34,313 bases of DNA from CAYMUN01 sp964440265 (GCA_964440265.1 CAYTRU010000001.1:1-34313), one strand, 5' to 3'; shown: positions 6,309-14,544, counted from the stretch's first letter. A program made the numbers and translations. The notes: a model not told the origin generated them from the sequence alone.

Positions 6309-7766
6309 GTGATTATTGCTGCAGCTATACTTTTCGTCATCATTATCTATAGTTACGCCACTAATCCTTTCAGCCGCTGGAGCCTTATTCGTTTGCCGTA
6401 CAAAGCACGGGTGACACGCACTACCATCCAAGCGATTGATCATACTCATAAACTAGTCGTCCGGCAAAATAAGCTCTGGAAAGCCTTCGCAGTGCTGAAA
6501 AGCGGCATTCATATTTTAAATACTCGTTACGTGCGCAGTCCTCGCTCCAAAGGACGAAATGTGGTGCAGATCATCAATGACATTCATAAGCTCAGATTTG
6601 ATCCTACGAAACTTCTGGTAATTTCGGGTGATCATTTCAGTGGGCTATACGTTAGAAATCTGGGGGTTTTCTACTATCCGCTTCTCGACCCAAATAGCAA
6701 GACGGATAGGGCTGATTGGCAAAATCGTCAGCTGGTCTACCTGCAAAGCGTGGCCTATGCTTTGGGAGTATTTAGCAAATACTCTGTGCCGACTACCACT
6801 ATTATGCCGACGGGTCCTATGGCAGCCACGTGTATCAATTTTCACGCCTATCCTTCTGATACCGTCTATGGCATACTGTACGCTCTGGCCGTACTGACGG
6901 GCGAAGAAGCTAGTCATGAGCTGTACGACTATAAGCTACCACACACGCAAACCTTGCAAACCAAAGCCGTCAGTCAGGCACTGCTAGTGACCTATAAGCA
7001 GACACTACACAGCCTGTATGAACACTACCGTTTGACAGTTTTTGACGAGACAACAGGCTTGATTAAGCTAGAGGTTCGTCTGTCGGGCGCGAAAGACATC
7101 ACGAAACGCACCTGCGCCTTCTACGATAACGTTATTTTCTGGAAAACTACGCAACTCGCCATGAAACTCGGTACGATACCGCAGGACAAAGCTTTTCTAG
7201 CCGCCCTAAAAGCCCGGATTATTCGTAGCTTTTGGTATAAAAAGGGTGGGTATTTTTTAGAGGATCTATCTGACGAGGGACAGCAACAGCATTATTATTC
7301 ATCTGATTGGCTCGTCGTGTTGTTTAGCGGCTTTTTGGCTCCGGCAGACCCAGTCGAACAGTCTTACTTTATGCGTAGTGTGGCATACATTCAAAAGACC
7401 GGCATCGATAAGCCGTTCGGGCTGAAATATCAGCACCAGACTCGGGCCCATCGACAATTCTTTATCGTCAGAATGGCGGTAGCGTCGTATGGTGGTGATG
7501 CTATTTGGAGTTTTTGGGGCATGGAGTATATCAAGTGCTTATTGCTCCTCTATAGGCAAGGCGGAAAGCTAGAGTACCTCAAAGAGGCTGACCGACAAAT
7601 TGCGGCCTACAGTCAGGTGATGATACGCGATGGAGGCTTTCCGGAAGTTTATAACAGGCAGGGCGTTATGCTACAAACACCTTTTTACCGAAGTATTCGT
7701 CAAACAGGCTGGGTAGTTGGCTTCGAGCAAGTCCTCGCTTTAAGACAGAGTATTGCGGTAAGCTGA
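6309..7766 (+). CDS. Membrane-anchored protein, six-hairpin glycosidase-like
   Basis: The 485-residue protein has one N-terminal membrane helix (about 2-16) and then a large domain rich in alternating helices and aromatic residues. Segments such as TTGLIKLEVRL, CAFYDNVIFWKT, SDWLVVLFSGFL and DGGFPEVYNRQG recall (alpha/alpha)6-barrel glycosidases of the glucoamylase or amylo-alpha-1,6-glucosidase type. Candidate acid residues are the Asp in SDWLV and the Glu in FPEVYN. No family signature is certain. It stands alone, with a leaderless GTG start. If the anchor is N-in, the domain faces outward and could act on cell-surface or host glycans; that is inference. Confidence 0.6.
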   Translation: MIIAAAILFVIIIYSYATNPFSRWSLIRLPYKARVTRTTIQAIDHTHKLVVRQNKLWKAFAVLKSGIHILNTRYVRSPRSKGRNVVQIINDIHKLRFDPTKLLVISGDHFSGLYVRNLGVFYYPLLDPNSKTDRADWQNRQLVYLQSVAYALGVFSKYSVPTTTIMPTGPMAATCINFHAYPSDTVYGILYALAVLTGEEASHELYDYKLPHTQTLQTKAVSQALLVTYKQTLHSLYEHYRLTVFDETTGLIKLEVRLSGAKDITKRTCAFYDNVIFWKTTQLAMKLGTIPQDKAFLAALKARIIRSFWYKKGGYFLEDLSDEGQQQHYYSSDWLVVLFSGFLAPADPVEQSYFMRSVAYIQKTGIDKPFGLKYQHQTRAHRQFFIVRMAVASYGGDAIWSFWGMEYIKCLLLLYRQGGKLEYLKEADRQIAAYSQVMIRDGGFPEVYNRQGVMLQTPFYRSIRQTGWVVGFEQVLALRQSIAVS

Positions 7767-7857
7767 AGTCGCCTGACTCGCAAAACCTTATTCCTCTACA
7801 CGACTGTCTAGCCCATGTCGTTTTAGTATTTGCAACCTTCAGCTACTGATATTTTGC

Positions 7858-7863
7858 TATAGT
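7858..7863 (+). promoter_or_regulatory. -10 box of nadC (leaderless)
   Basis: TATAGT ends 6 bp before the nadC ATG. Confidence 0.55.
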
Positions 7864-7869
7864 ATAACG

Positions 7870-8766
7870 ATGACCGACACACAAAAGCACCAGACAGTTG
7901 ACGCTGCGTTACTGTCCGCGTCTCTCGACCCAGTCGAGGTGAAGCGCATAATTAAGTTAGCGCTAGACGAGGATCTCAGATGGGGTCCCGACGTAACCAC
8001 CTATGCAACTACTGGGCCCAAGGTACATGCAGTCGCTGACGTTGTCGCCCGCCGGCCTGGCATAGTAGCTGGGCTGCCAGTTGCCAGGGCAGTGCTTGCT
8101 GCTATAGGGCTGCCAGAAGAAGCCGTCGTCACCCTGCGACAAGACGGCGATAGAGTGATGGTAGGAGATCCGGTCTTAGAAATTAATGGCTCACTACGCA
8201 AGATATTGTGCGCCGAGCGGACATTGTTGAATTTCTTGACGCATTTGTCAGGGATCGCTACCGCCACCCGAGCCTGGGTCGATGCGGTTGATGGCACAGG
8301 ATGTGTGATACGTGATACTCGGAAAACCACGCCCGGTTTGCGTTCGCTTGAGAAATACGCGGTGCGCTGCGGGGGTGGTAGTAATCATCGTATGGGACTA
8401 GGCGACGCCGCACTCATTAAAGACAATCATGTCTTGGCAGCAGGGGGGATTGCGCCAGCTATTGAGGCCGTGCGCCAAGCTGCCCCCACCATTCCACTCG
8501 AAGTAGAATGTGATACGCTCACCCAAGTTCGTGAGGCGCTCACTATGAACGTTAAGTTGATCTTGCTCGACAATATGTCACTCGAGCACATAAAAGCTGC
8601 GGTTGCTCTGGGGCAAGCTTACCCGAGCACGGGTTTCGAGGCGAGCGGCGGCTTGCAGCTGGAAACCGCCAGAATAGTCGCCGAGACTGGCGTGCACTTT
8701 TTGGCGGTAGGAGCTATCACTCATTCCAGTCCCGCTCTGGATCTCGCCCTGGACGTCCGCACTTAA
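7870..8766 (+). CDS. nadC: Nicotinate-nucleotide pyrophosphorylase (quinolinate PRTase)
   Basis: NadC converts quinolinate and PRPP to nicotinate mononucleotide, CO2 and PPi in de novo NAD synthesis. The 298-residue protein has the full family layout: EDLRWGPDVTT near the start, the RDTRKTTPG signature (148-156), SNHRMGL (171-177) and AALIKDNH (180-187). The barrel motifs VECDT, LLDNMS and EASGG follow, with VGAITHS near the end. The length is normal and no catalytic residue appears to be missing. nadE follows 20 bp downstream but has its own -10 box. nadA and nadB are not in the window. Confidence 0.96.
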   Translation: MTDTQKHQTVDAALLSASLDPVEVKRIIKLALDEDLRWGPDVTTYATTGPKVHAVADVVARRPGIVAGLPVARAVLAAIGLPEEAVVTLRQDGDRVMVGDPVLEINGSLRKILCAERTLLNFLTHLSGIATATRAWVDAVDGTGCVIRDTRKTTPGLRSLEKYAVRCGGGSNHRMGLGDAALIKDNHVLAAGGIAPAIEAVRQAAPTIPLEVECDTLTQVREALTMNVKLILLDNMSLEHIKAAVALGQAYPSTGFEASGGLQLETARIVAETGVHFLAVGAITHSSPALDLALDVRT

Positions 8767-8773
8767 AAAACGG

Positions 8774-8779
8774 TAAACT
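8774..8779 (+). promoter_or_regulatory. -10 box of nadE (leaderless)
   Basis: TAAACT in the 20-bp nadC-nadE gap ends 7 bp before the ATG at 8787. Confidence 0.45.
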
Positions 8780-8786
8780 TGACAGT

Positions 8787-9542
8787 ATGGATGCCCCACC
8801 TATAACCAGCATCAAAGATCAGATTACAGATTTTATTGCCCGACACGCACCCTCTAATGGTGTGGTGATTGGCGTAAGCGGTGGTATAGATTCAGCTTTG
8901 GTGCTGGCACTCTGCGTGACAGCCCTCGGCAAAGAAAAGACTACCGCCTTACTCATGCCAGAAATGGCAACCGACATTAGCGACACCATTCACGAGTACA
9001 TAAAACAGCTCGGGGTAAAATACGAAGTCATACCAATCAAGCTATTATTTGAAGCTTACGCGCAGCACGCCGGTATTACAGATGACCGTCTGGTTATGGG
9101 TAACTTAAAGGCCCGGATCAGAATGAGCTTGCTCTATAGTCGGTCCAACGCCCAGGGTTTAGTCGTCATGGGAACCGGTAATCGGTCGGAGCTACTGACA
9201 GGCTATTTTACCAAGTATGGTGACGGAGGTGTCGACTACCTGCCTATTGGTGCTTTATATAAGACCCAGGTCAGGGAACTGGCAAAGCACATGGGTGTAC
9301 CAGAAGCCATAATTACCCAACCTCCTACTGCTGGACTGTGGGCGGGCCAAACAGATGAACAAGAACTAGGCATCACCTATCAGAAATTAGACCTAATCCT
9401 GCACGAGCACGCCGACAAAGGCATCCCCTTTGACGCAATAAACATCCCCGGTGTCACAAAAGCAGAGATCCAAACGGTTCAAAAACGTGTTGAGCATAAT
9501 AGCTTCAAGTCAATTGCTCCGCAGATCTGTCAGCTGACATGA
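8787..9542 (+). CDS. nadE: NH3-dependent NAD+ synthetase
   Basis: NadE adenylates nicotinate adenine dinucleotide and amidates it to NAD+. The 251-residue protein has the PP-loop SGGIDS (31-36), the GNLKARIRM helix, GTGNRSELLTGYFTKYGDGG, PIGALYKTQVR and PPTAGLWAGQTDE. These are all hallmarks of the short bacterial enzyme. There is no N-terminal glutaminase domain, so ammonia is the nitrogen source. It lies beside nadC, giving two late steps of NAD synthesis together. The TGA stop confirms that this codon is not reassigned in the organism. Confidence 0.96.
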   Translation: MDAPPITSIKDQITDFIARHAPSNGVVIGVSGGIDSALVLALCVTALGKEKTTALLMPEMATDISDTIHEYIKQLGVKYEVIPIKLLFEAYAQHAGITDDRLVMGNLKARIRMSLLYSRSNAQGLVVMGTGNRSELLTGYFTKYGDGGVDYLPIGALYKTQVRELAKHMGVPEAIITQPPTAGLWAGQTDEQELGITYQKLDLILHEHADKGIPFDAINIPGVTKAEIQTVQKRVEHNSFKSIAPQICQLT

Positions 9543-9594
9543 CAGTCAGAGTTGTCAAAAATATTATTATGGAATCGGCTTAGTCGTGGCCGTG

Positions 9595-9660
9595 GTCAGT
9601 GATAGCCTAGAGCTCAAGTTGGCCTTTTTGACTTAATTATAAGGCGTACTTTTCACTGAC
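9595..9660. repeat. 8-bp inverted repeat in the nadE-DUF3182 gap
   Basis: GTCAGTGA (9595-9602) and TCACTGAC (9653-9660) are exact reverse complements 50 bp apart in the 217-bp gap. Its role is unclear and it could be chance. Confidence 0.25.
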
Positions 9661-9704
9661 TGAGTTACTTCCTATATTATGAATGACTAGGTCGGGCTAA
9701 AGCA

Positions 9705-9733
9705 TTGACATACATATTGAAGTAGGTTATTGT
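9705..9733 (+). promoter_or_regulatory. Sigma70-type promoter TTGACA-17-TATTGT
   Basis: TTGACA (9705-9710) and TATTGT (9728-9733) are separated by exactly 17 bp. A transcript from here would have a leader of about 20 nt carrying AGGA (9749-9752) 7 nt before the ATG at 9760. It is one of the few classical leadered promoters in the window. Confidence 0.6.
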
Positions 9734-9759
9734 TTTTTAATGCTTCCCAGGATATGCCG

Positions 9760-10768
9760 ATGATAGTAGCCTCACCGGAATCAGACATGCCCGAACCCTA
9801 TAATGGCTATATCGAAGCTCGTGCTATTGTGATTGCTAGAACACTAGAGGCAATCGTGGGTGAGGTCAATGTCCAGCTCTGTCCGAGAGCGATTTTACCA
9901 TCTGAGCGCCACTTTGGTGTTGCTGAGCAAACTACTACTGATGCCCTGATTTATGGCTGCGTAGTCAAGCAGCGTGAAGATGGCGATAAATCTGTACTCC
10001 ATAAAATGAATAATGGTAGTCCTGATATGGGTATCGTAGCACATAGCAGAGATGCCGGCCTAGCCTATGCAGAGACCGTTTTGCGGGCAGGTAACCGAGT
10101 GCGTAATGAAAGATCCACGCGCCTCCGACGGGCGGGGACAATCGATTGCTGATACTCCAGAGGAAGTGGCAGCGTTATTTGACGACACGGCAACACTTGA
10201 GAGCACAGGGCTTGTTGTGATGCCGCATATCGCAGCGGTGACTGACCGCTACTCAATCGGCCACATACGACTTGGCCCTTTCGGCACCTACACCTACCTA
10301 GGCAGGGAACATATCATCGATCATGATAACAACAGCGTATACGCTGGAGCTGATCTAGCCGTTATGCCCAGCGATGAAGCAGCTGCCTTGGAGCACGCCG
10401 CTCAAACGCTCGAAGTCCCGCCAAAAATTATCTACCTGGCCCAGCAAGCGCTCCAGCATTTTGAGGCCTTAGCGGTGTACGATGGTCGGGTTAGCGTAGA
10501 TATACTCTGTGGCAGATCCGACAATGGCCAACTGCTCAGCGCCGTCGTCGATATCACCCCACGGGTAGGCAACAATACACCACCAGAAGTAGAGGCTATC
10601 AAGGCTCTATGTGAACAAGGTACTGGCCAGCATGTTGCATATGCTTCTGGCCAGCTCTACTACATTTCCAAGGAGACACCTGCGATCTCCAAAGCAGCTC
10701 GCTATATTGACACCGAATCGCTAGTCTCAACAGCAGTCGTAACTGATGTAATAAGAGTAGGTCGCTAG
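9760..10768 (+). pseudogene. DUF3182-like (ATP-grasp-type) protein, frameshifted
   Basis: Two overlapping frames read as one protein. Frame 1 runs from the ATG at 9760 (AGGA upstream) through AETVLRAGNRVR to about 10104. Frame 2 continues from about 10106 with MKDPRASDGRGQSIAD to the stop at 10766-10768. Removing one A of the AA at 10105-10106 joins them as NRVRMKDPRASDGRGQ, which looks like the nucleotide-binding segment of DUF3182 proteins (PF11379, ATP-grasp-like). The later blocks YSIGHIRLG, YAGADLAVM and SVDILCGRSDNGQ also fit that family. The restored length is about 335 aa. Both halves have good protein sequence, so this may be a sequencing or assembly error, a fresh mutation or, less likely, recoding. 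It overlaps the convergent phosphatase gene by 4 bp. Confidence 0.65.
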
Positions 10769-11580
10769 TAGGTAGCAGGGGAGTGGGTGGGCACAATCGG
10801 CAGATTGGGTAAGGGCTCGTTGAAGGCTTCCAGTTCTAGCCCACCTTCATATCCCCGATACGTCGTGAAACCACAGTTGAATGATTGAGTAGCTGCTAGC
10901 AATCTTGTGACCTCGCGAGGATCTAGATTTTGGCAATTTGCCCGTTGGGCTATCGTGGTGTTATGATGGCCAACGACTAAGAGCTCCAGCCCTACATACT
11001 CACCGATAATATCTCGATGTATGGAACGTAATCTTTCCCGAACATCGGGCGTGCTTTCGCCTCCCGGATACCTGTACCAATAAGCTGTCAGGCGTCTGCG
11101 CTCAGCTGCTTCTTCGGGATACAAAATTTCATACATGCGCCAATCGCAATACTTCTCAGCTCGTCCGCGCTCCTGTTCGCGTAGTCGTTCATCTTCGATA
11201 ACCGTCACTGCCTCCAGGGCTGGCCAGCTGGCTTTTAGCCAGCCCAATGTCTCGCGCGTTCGCCTATAGGGCGGGAGCAAGATAGCATCAGGGGTAGCAA
11301 TTTTTTTTCGCAGTTCCGGGCCAGCCGCTTCGGCTTGCCGTGGCCCAAACTTGGACAGCGGCACAGCGGGATCGCCGACCGTCATGACAAACTTATGTTT
11401 CACATCCTCATCTGTGGTTAAGGATCTCGCTAAAGCCAAAACCGTCTCAGGGTCTTCGCTACGTGCCTTGTAAGCTCGCATAAACCTTTGATAGTCCGGA
11501 TCAGTGGCCATACGCCGTCTTTTCGCGTTATAGTCGGACTCTGCATGCCTAATTGAGCTTAGTCTATTTGGGTGACCCAT
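10765..11580 (-). CDS. Histidine phosphatase superfamily protein
   Basis: This 271-residue member of the PGM-like histidine phosphatases has the phospho-acceptor motif as RHAES (Arg11-His12), with Ala in place of the common Gly. LLPPYRRTRETL carries the second Arg, a Glu-rich LREQERGR follows, then GGESTPDVRERL and the second histidine in VVGHHNT. It is longer than metabolic phosphoglycerate mutases and lacks their mutase-specific loops, so it is more likely a phosphatase of unknown substrate. It is convergent with the DUF3182-like gene. A TATTAT-like box 11 bp before the ATG is weak. Confidence 0.85.
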   Translation of the reverse strand: MGHPNRLSSIRHAESDYNAKRRRMATDPDYQRFMRAYKARSEDPETVLALARSLTTDEDVKHKFVMTVGDPAVPLSKFGPRQAEAAGPELRKKIATPDAILLPPYRRTRETLGWLKASWPALEAVTVIEDERLREQERGRAEKYCDWRMYEILYPEEAAERRRLTAYWYRYPGGESTPDVRERLRSIHRDIIGEYVGLELLVVGHHNTTIAQRANCQNLDPREVTRLLAATQSFNCGFTTYRGYEGGLELEAFNEPLPNLPIVPTHSPATY

Positions 11581-11721
11581 AATTAGATCACATAATATTA
11601 TAATATTGAGTAGCTGTCAAAATAGTACACTCACCTGAATCTCAAAACCCTGTCAGCATAACCATCGCATACTATTCATACATTTGCTTGTCGTTCAGTC
11701 TGTATCACCCCACACCACAAT

Positions 11722-11734
11722 GCATAGCCTATGC
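11722..11734. repeat. Short palindrome GCATAG-C-CTATGC
   Basis: This perfect 6-bp inverted repeat around one base is operator-like. It lies 15 bp upstream of the much longer inverted repeat in the same gene-free stretch. Confidence 0.3.
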
Positions 11735-11749
11735 TGTAGGGTCAGGAGG

Positions 11750-11791
11750 AGTACATATAAAGTATGGCAAACTGCATACTTTATATGTACT
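11750..11791. repeat. Perfect 17-bp inverted repeat, 8-nt loop
   Basis: AGTACATATAAAGTATG (11750-11766) and its exact reverse complement (11775-11791) flank GCAAACTG. It is the longest perfect hairpin I noticed in the window. It sits in a 375-bp region (11581-11955) where no convincing gene is visible. No T-tract follows on either strand, so it is not a standard terminator. It could be an operator, the stem of a small RNA or the relic of a mobile element. Confidence 0.8.
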
Positions 11792-11955
11792 ACCCAGGAA
11801 CCCTTGTTAAAAACTAACGAACCAACCTTACTAAGCTGGCTTGCCAATGTGGGTTACGGGCGCTAGGAGGAAGATAATTCAGCCGTTCAGGTTTGAGTAG
11901 TTGCTCTCAGCAGCCTGAAAAGAGATAATGGAAGATTACACTGGAAAGGTACGAC

Positions 11956-12696
11956 ATGCAGTTCAAGGATTTTATAACTCGGCAACGGGCGGCCATTATC
12001 ACGGTAGGTCTACTGCTCTTTGCGGCCGCTTTGCTAGGAGCACAGGCGACGGGATATGAACATCTATGGGGAGCGCTGTTGACCGATCTGGCGGCTTCGG
12101 CGCTCACGGTTATCTTTACTGCGCTGATCATCGATTACTTAGGGGTACGTGAAGAACACGATAAGACCAAAAATGCTGCCGGTCTGGCGGAAGATGAGAT
12201 CGCGGCCACCTGTTTTCGAGTAAAATGGCGTATGGCACGGCTGTTTGGGCTGGAACGCCGCGAGACGGGCCGAGATAATATCAGCACTCGACAGCAGGCC
12301 CGGGACTACCTCGAGGAAGTGCGGCAGGAGGTGGACACCTACCTGGATACGCACGATCTGACGTCAGCAGAGACGCCCCTGGAAGTCACTATGCTAGCGA
12401 AGTATCAAGAACGTTTACAACTCGCTCGGGCTGAGCTTGAGCAGACCCTGCTGCTGTATCAATACGCCATGAGCTACAGTCTGCGGGAACGGGTGCTGAA
12501 TTTGCGCAGTGAGTTGCAGGTCGCCGATAACGTACTAGGCTTCATCGATTTTTCAGAAGAGGTGAATAGAGCTAACAAATCACTTGTGAGAATATTATCG
12601 CAGGCCAAACGTGACGAAATTGTAGAAGTATTGGGTCATGACTCAAGCACCGAGCTGGGTATGCCCATTCATGCCAAAGACAGTCCGCTGGTCTAA
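11956..12696 (+). CDS. Two-TM protein with cytoplasmic coiled-coil region
   Basis: The 246-residue protein has two N-terminal membrane helices (about 12-30 and 40-62). A long, charged, mostly helical domain follows, with heptad-like leucine spacing around LQLARAELEQTLLLYQYAM. Its arrangement recalls membrane-tethered scaffold or sensor proteins, but I recognise no family. A GGAAAGG-like site 6 nt upstream supports the ATG at 11956. It follows the gene-free region with the long inverted repeat, which might control it. Confidence 0.65.
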   Translation: MQFKDFITRQRAAIITVGLLLFAAALLGAQATGYEHLWGALLTDLAASALTVIFTALIIDYLGVREEHDKTKNAAGLAEDEIAATCFRVKWRMARLFGLERRETGRDNISTRQQARDYLEEVRQEVDTYLDTHDLTSAETPLEVTMLAKYQERLQLARAELEQTLLLYQYAMSYSLRERVLNLRSELQVADNVLGFIDFSEEVNRANKSLVRILSQAKRDEIVEVLGHDSSTELGMPIHAKDSPLV

Positions 12697-12708
12697 CTAT
12701 TACATTAC

Positions 12709-13281
12709 TCAGCTGCGGCCGACAAGCGCCAGGAGCTTTGTTTGGAGGTCAGCGCTTTCTGGTACTTCGAGAGCTGCCGGGAAGATGCCCATTTGGCGGT
12801 AGTCTTCTATGACCGGGCTAAACTCATCCCAAAGTGCTTGGACTAGATCATCGGCCATGTGCGTGTCTGCACCGATCAATTTGGCGATATCATAGATACG
12901 GAAGCTTCGGAAACTAATTATATGCTGCAGGTAGTCGCGGGCTGGAAAATCACCATAAGACAAGTGGGTTGTAGTATCCAAATCGTTGAAATTTCGCACG
13001 GCCTCAATGGCCACTGCATTATACTTTGCATACTCGCCTAAGGTGTCGGTGGCGGTCAGGAGAGATTCATATCGATCGCCGACATCTTCTTTGGTTTTGC
13101 CTGCCAAAACATCTGGCACCCAAGCATCGTCGTATGTATGGTAGTTGACTGATTGGCGCAGGGTAGCCGGTTTACTGGTTAGGCCAGCCGGCATGGTAGT
13201 CTCCCATTGGTCATCTCGGATTTGATCGATGACTTTTTTGAGTTCTTGATTGGATCGAATGAATAGTTCCTGAATGCTCAT
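12709..13281 (-). CDS. DinB-like/TIGR03086-type helical bundle protein
   Basis: This 190-residue, all-helical protein resembles the DinB/mycothiol maleylpyruvate isomerase superfamily (TIGR03086-like). MSIQELFIRSNQELKKVI, then NYHTYDDAW with His48 and LQHIISFRSFRIYD with His120 occupy the expected metal-ligand helices. The usual second His of the HxxxH pair is not evident, so the metal site may be altered. Family members include thiol-dependent transferases and many uncharacterised proteins. AAGGAGG lies 7 nt before the ATG. It is convergent with the two-TM gene, 12 bp apart. Confidence 0.65.
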   Translation of the reverse strand: MSIQELFIRSNQELKKVIDQIRDDQWETTMPAGLTSKPATLRQSVNYHTYDDAWVPDVLAGKTKEDVGDRYESLLTATDTLGEYAKYNAVAIEAVRNFNDLDTTTHLSYGDFPARDYLQHIISFRSFRIYDIAKLIGADTHMADDLVQALWDEFSPVIEDYRQMGIFPAALEVPESADLQTKLLALVGRS

Positions 13282-13369
13282 GATTTTCCTCCTTGTTGTA
13301 ATTTCTCCTGTCTCCAGGATAGACTATTAACCAAATACTGCAGTGGTAATTCAGACAGTTGTAATCGTG

Positions 13370-14068
13370 CTACAGACCTAGTCTTGCACTGCAGGCTGGC
13401 CAAGCACTCCAACCTTGTCGGCTCTGAAGAATTTGACCACGAGCAATCTGCTCTTCGCGGCTTGCTTCATTGGGGTAACCGCTGCCGCCGGCCCCGCGCC
13501 AGCTGGACAGGGTAAACTGTAAGCCACCGTAAAAACCATTGCCGGTATTAATCGACCAATTACCGCCCGCCTCACAAGCTGCTAAACGGTCCCAGATACT
13601 TCCGTCAGCTGCTGAGACAGCCGTGGCTGCAGGTGAGCCCTGGCTGCTAGTAGCTTGCTGGGGACCAGCCGCTTCGGTTGACTCGCTGAGACTTGGGGTA
13701 GCTATCTGCTGATTGGCCGGCACATCCCGTGGCGCTAATGTTTCGTCCGGTGCGGGTACCCGAAAGGTTTGATCAGGATAGATTAAATCCGGATTAACAA
13801 TCTCTTGATTGGCATAAAACAGTCGCAGGGATGTCGTCCCATTATCCGCTGCTAATCTGTCTAGGTAGTCACCGGATTGCACAGTAACGACTTGTGGTTT
13901 TGATGGCTCAACAGATGGTGGCGGTGCAGCCGCTGCTGTGGCTATTGTTTGATAATCATTGGTGACGTGTTGGTTAGCTGGTATACCACCACTAGCTAAC
14001 GCGGAGCCGCTGGTAGCCAAAACTGACACCCCCAAAAGCGCGACTGCTGAATTTGTTAATAATCTCAA
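13370..14068 (-). CDS. LysM + Rpf-like transglycosylase, secreted
   Basis: This secreted muralytic protein has 232 residues. The signal peptide covers about 1-26. A LysM peptidoglycan-binding domain (59-104, VVTVQSGDYLDRLAADNG then PDLIYPDQTFRVP) is followed by a Pro/Ala/Ser/Thr linker. The C-terminal domain is of the resuscitation-promoting-factor type (about 157-229). It shows IWDRLAACEAGGNW with the catalytic Glu166, FYGGLQFTLSSW, and GWSAWPAC. Cys165 and Cys226 probably form the conserved disulfide. Rpf domains cut peptidoglycan glycan strands and are best known from Actinobacteria. The start is a TTG with AAGGAGG 8-9 nt upstream. Unusually for this window it has a long leader. Confidence 0.93.
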   Translation of the reverse strand: MRLLTNSAVALLGVSVLATSGSALASGGIPANQHVTNDYQTIATAAAAPPPSVEPSKPQVVTVQSGDYLDRLAADNGTTSLRLFYANQEIVNPDLIYPDQTFRVPAPDETLAPRDVPANQQIATPSLSESTEAAGPQQATSSQGSPAATAVSAADGSIWDRLAACEAGGNWSINTGNGFYGGLQFTLSSWRGAGGSGYPNEASREEQIARGQILQSRQGWSAWPACSARLGL

Positions 14069-14096
14069 ATAAATACCCTCCTTGCGACCCGCTCAT

Positions 14097-14140
14097 GTTA
14101 TTCACTTATATTATTATTGAAGCACACCTGGGTGAATAAC
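14097..14140 (-). promoter_or_regulatory. Inverted repeat in the rpf-like leader
   Basis: GTTATTCAC and GTGAATAAC form a perfect 9-bp stem around 26 nt in the transcribed leader. It ends about 28 nt before the TTG start and just ahead of the ribosome binding site, where it could affect translation or bind a regulator. I could not match it to a known riboswitch, including the ydaO/c-di-AMP type that controls rpf genes elsewhere. Confidence 0.5.
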
Positions 14141-14191
14141 AGGGGTAGCGTGTTACATTTTTCACCTTACAGAAAAAAACATACAATTTCT

Positions 14192-14220
14192 AGCTTACCC
14201 CACATGTCAAATAGTGTCAA
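14192..14220 (-). promoter_or_regulatory. Promoter of the rpf-like gene, TTGACA-17-TAAGCT
   Basis: On the minus strand, TTGACA (14220-14215) and TAAGCT (14197-14192) are 17 bp apart. A second TTGACA lies at 14210-14205. The predicted transcript has a leader of about 115-120 nt. Confidence 0.5.
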
Positions 14221-14285
14221 GATCCTTACGGTTACACCACATATAGCGCCGGCCTAACCCAGCTGCTGCAAACATTGTCAAGTGC

Positions 14286-14291
14286 TATACT
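14286..14291 (+). promoter_or_regulatory. -10 box of the SemiSWEET gene (leaderless)
   Basis: TATACT ends 7 bp before the ATG at 14299. It excludes the upstream in-frame TTG at 14275 as a start. Confidence 0.6.
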
Positions 14292-14298
14292 AAAAGGC

Positions 14299-14544
14299 AT
14301 GCATTTTTTAGGCTACACAGCCGCAGTCCTGACCGTAGCTGCCTTTATACCGCAAACATATCAAGCCGTTAAAACCCGGAAAACTAGAGACCTCTCATTA
14401 CCGACTTATGTCACCTTGGTTGTGACTGGTACTATGTGGTCTATCTATGGATTTGGCCTGCACGATCCTTCAATTTATCTAACGAATATAGCTATAGCGG
14501 CCTTAGCCGTGACGATTTGTGTCATGAAAATTATCGAGGGATGA
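14299..14544 (+). CDS. SemiSWEET-type sugar transporter
   Basis: This 81-residue, three-helix membrane protein belongs to the MtN3/SWEET family. It has the FIPQTYQAVKTRKTRDLS block with the conserved Pro-Gln of TM1 and the following basic loop. GTMWSIYGFGLHDPSIYLTN covers TM2-TM3. Bacterial SemiSWEETs dimerise and passively carry sugars across the membrane. The length is typical. The ATG at 14299 begins the protein just before TM1 and has the correctly spaced TATACT box. It is a stand-alone gene, and sugar uptake from a host or community is plausible. Confidence 0.88.
   Translation: MHFLGYTAAVLTVAAFIPQTYQAVKTRKTRDLSLPTYVTLVVTGTMWSIYGFGLHDPSIYLTNIAIAALAVTICVMKIIEG

Noticed and set aside
11684..11866. 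60-aa ORF in the gene-free region
   Set aside because: TTG start with no ribosome site or spaced -10 box; its codons run through the inverted repeat and the composition is not protein-like.
14069..14190. ydaO/c-di-AMP riboswitch in the rpf-like leader
   Set aside because: I could not find the conserved riboswitch blocks; only an inverted repeat is visible.
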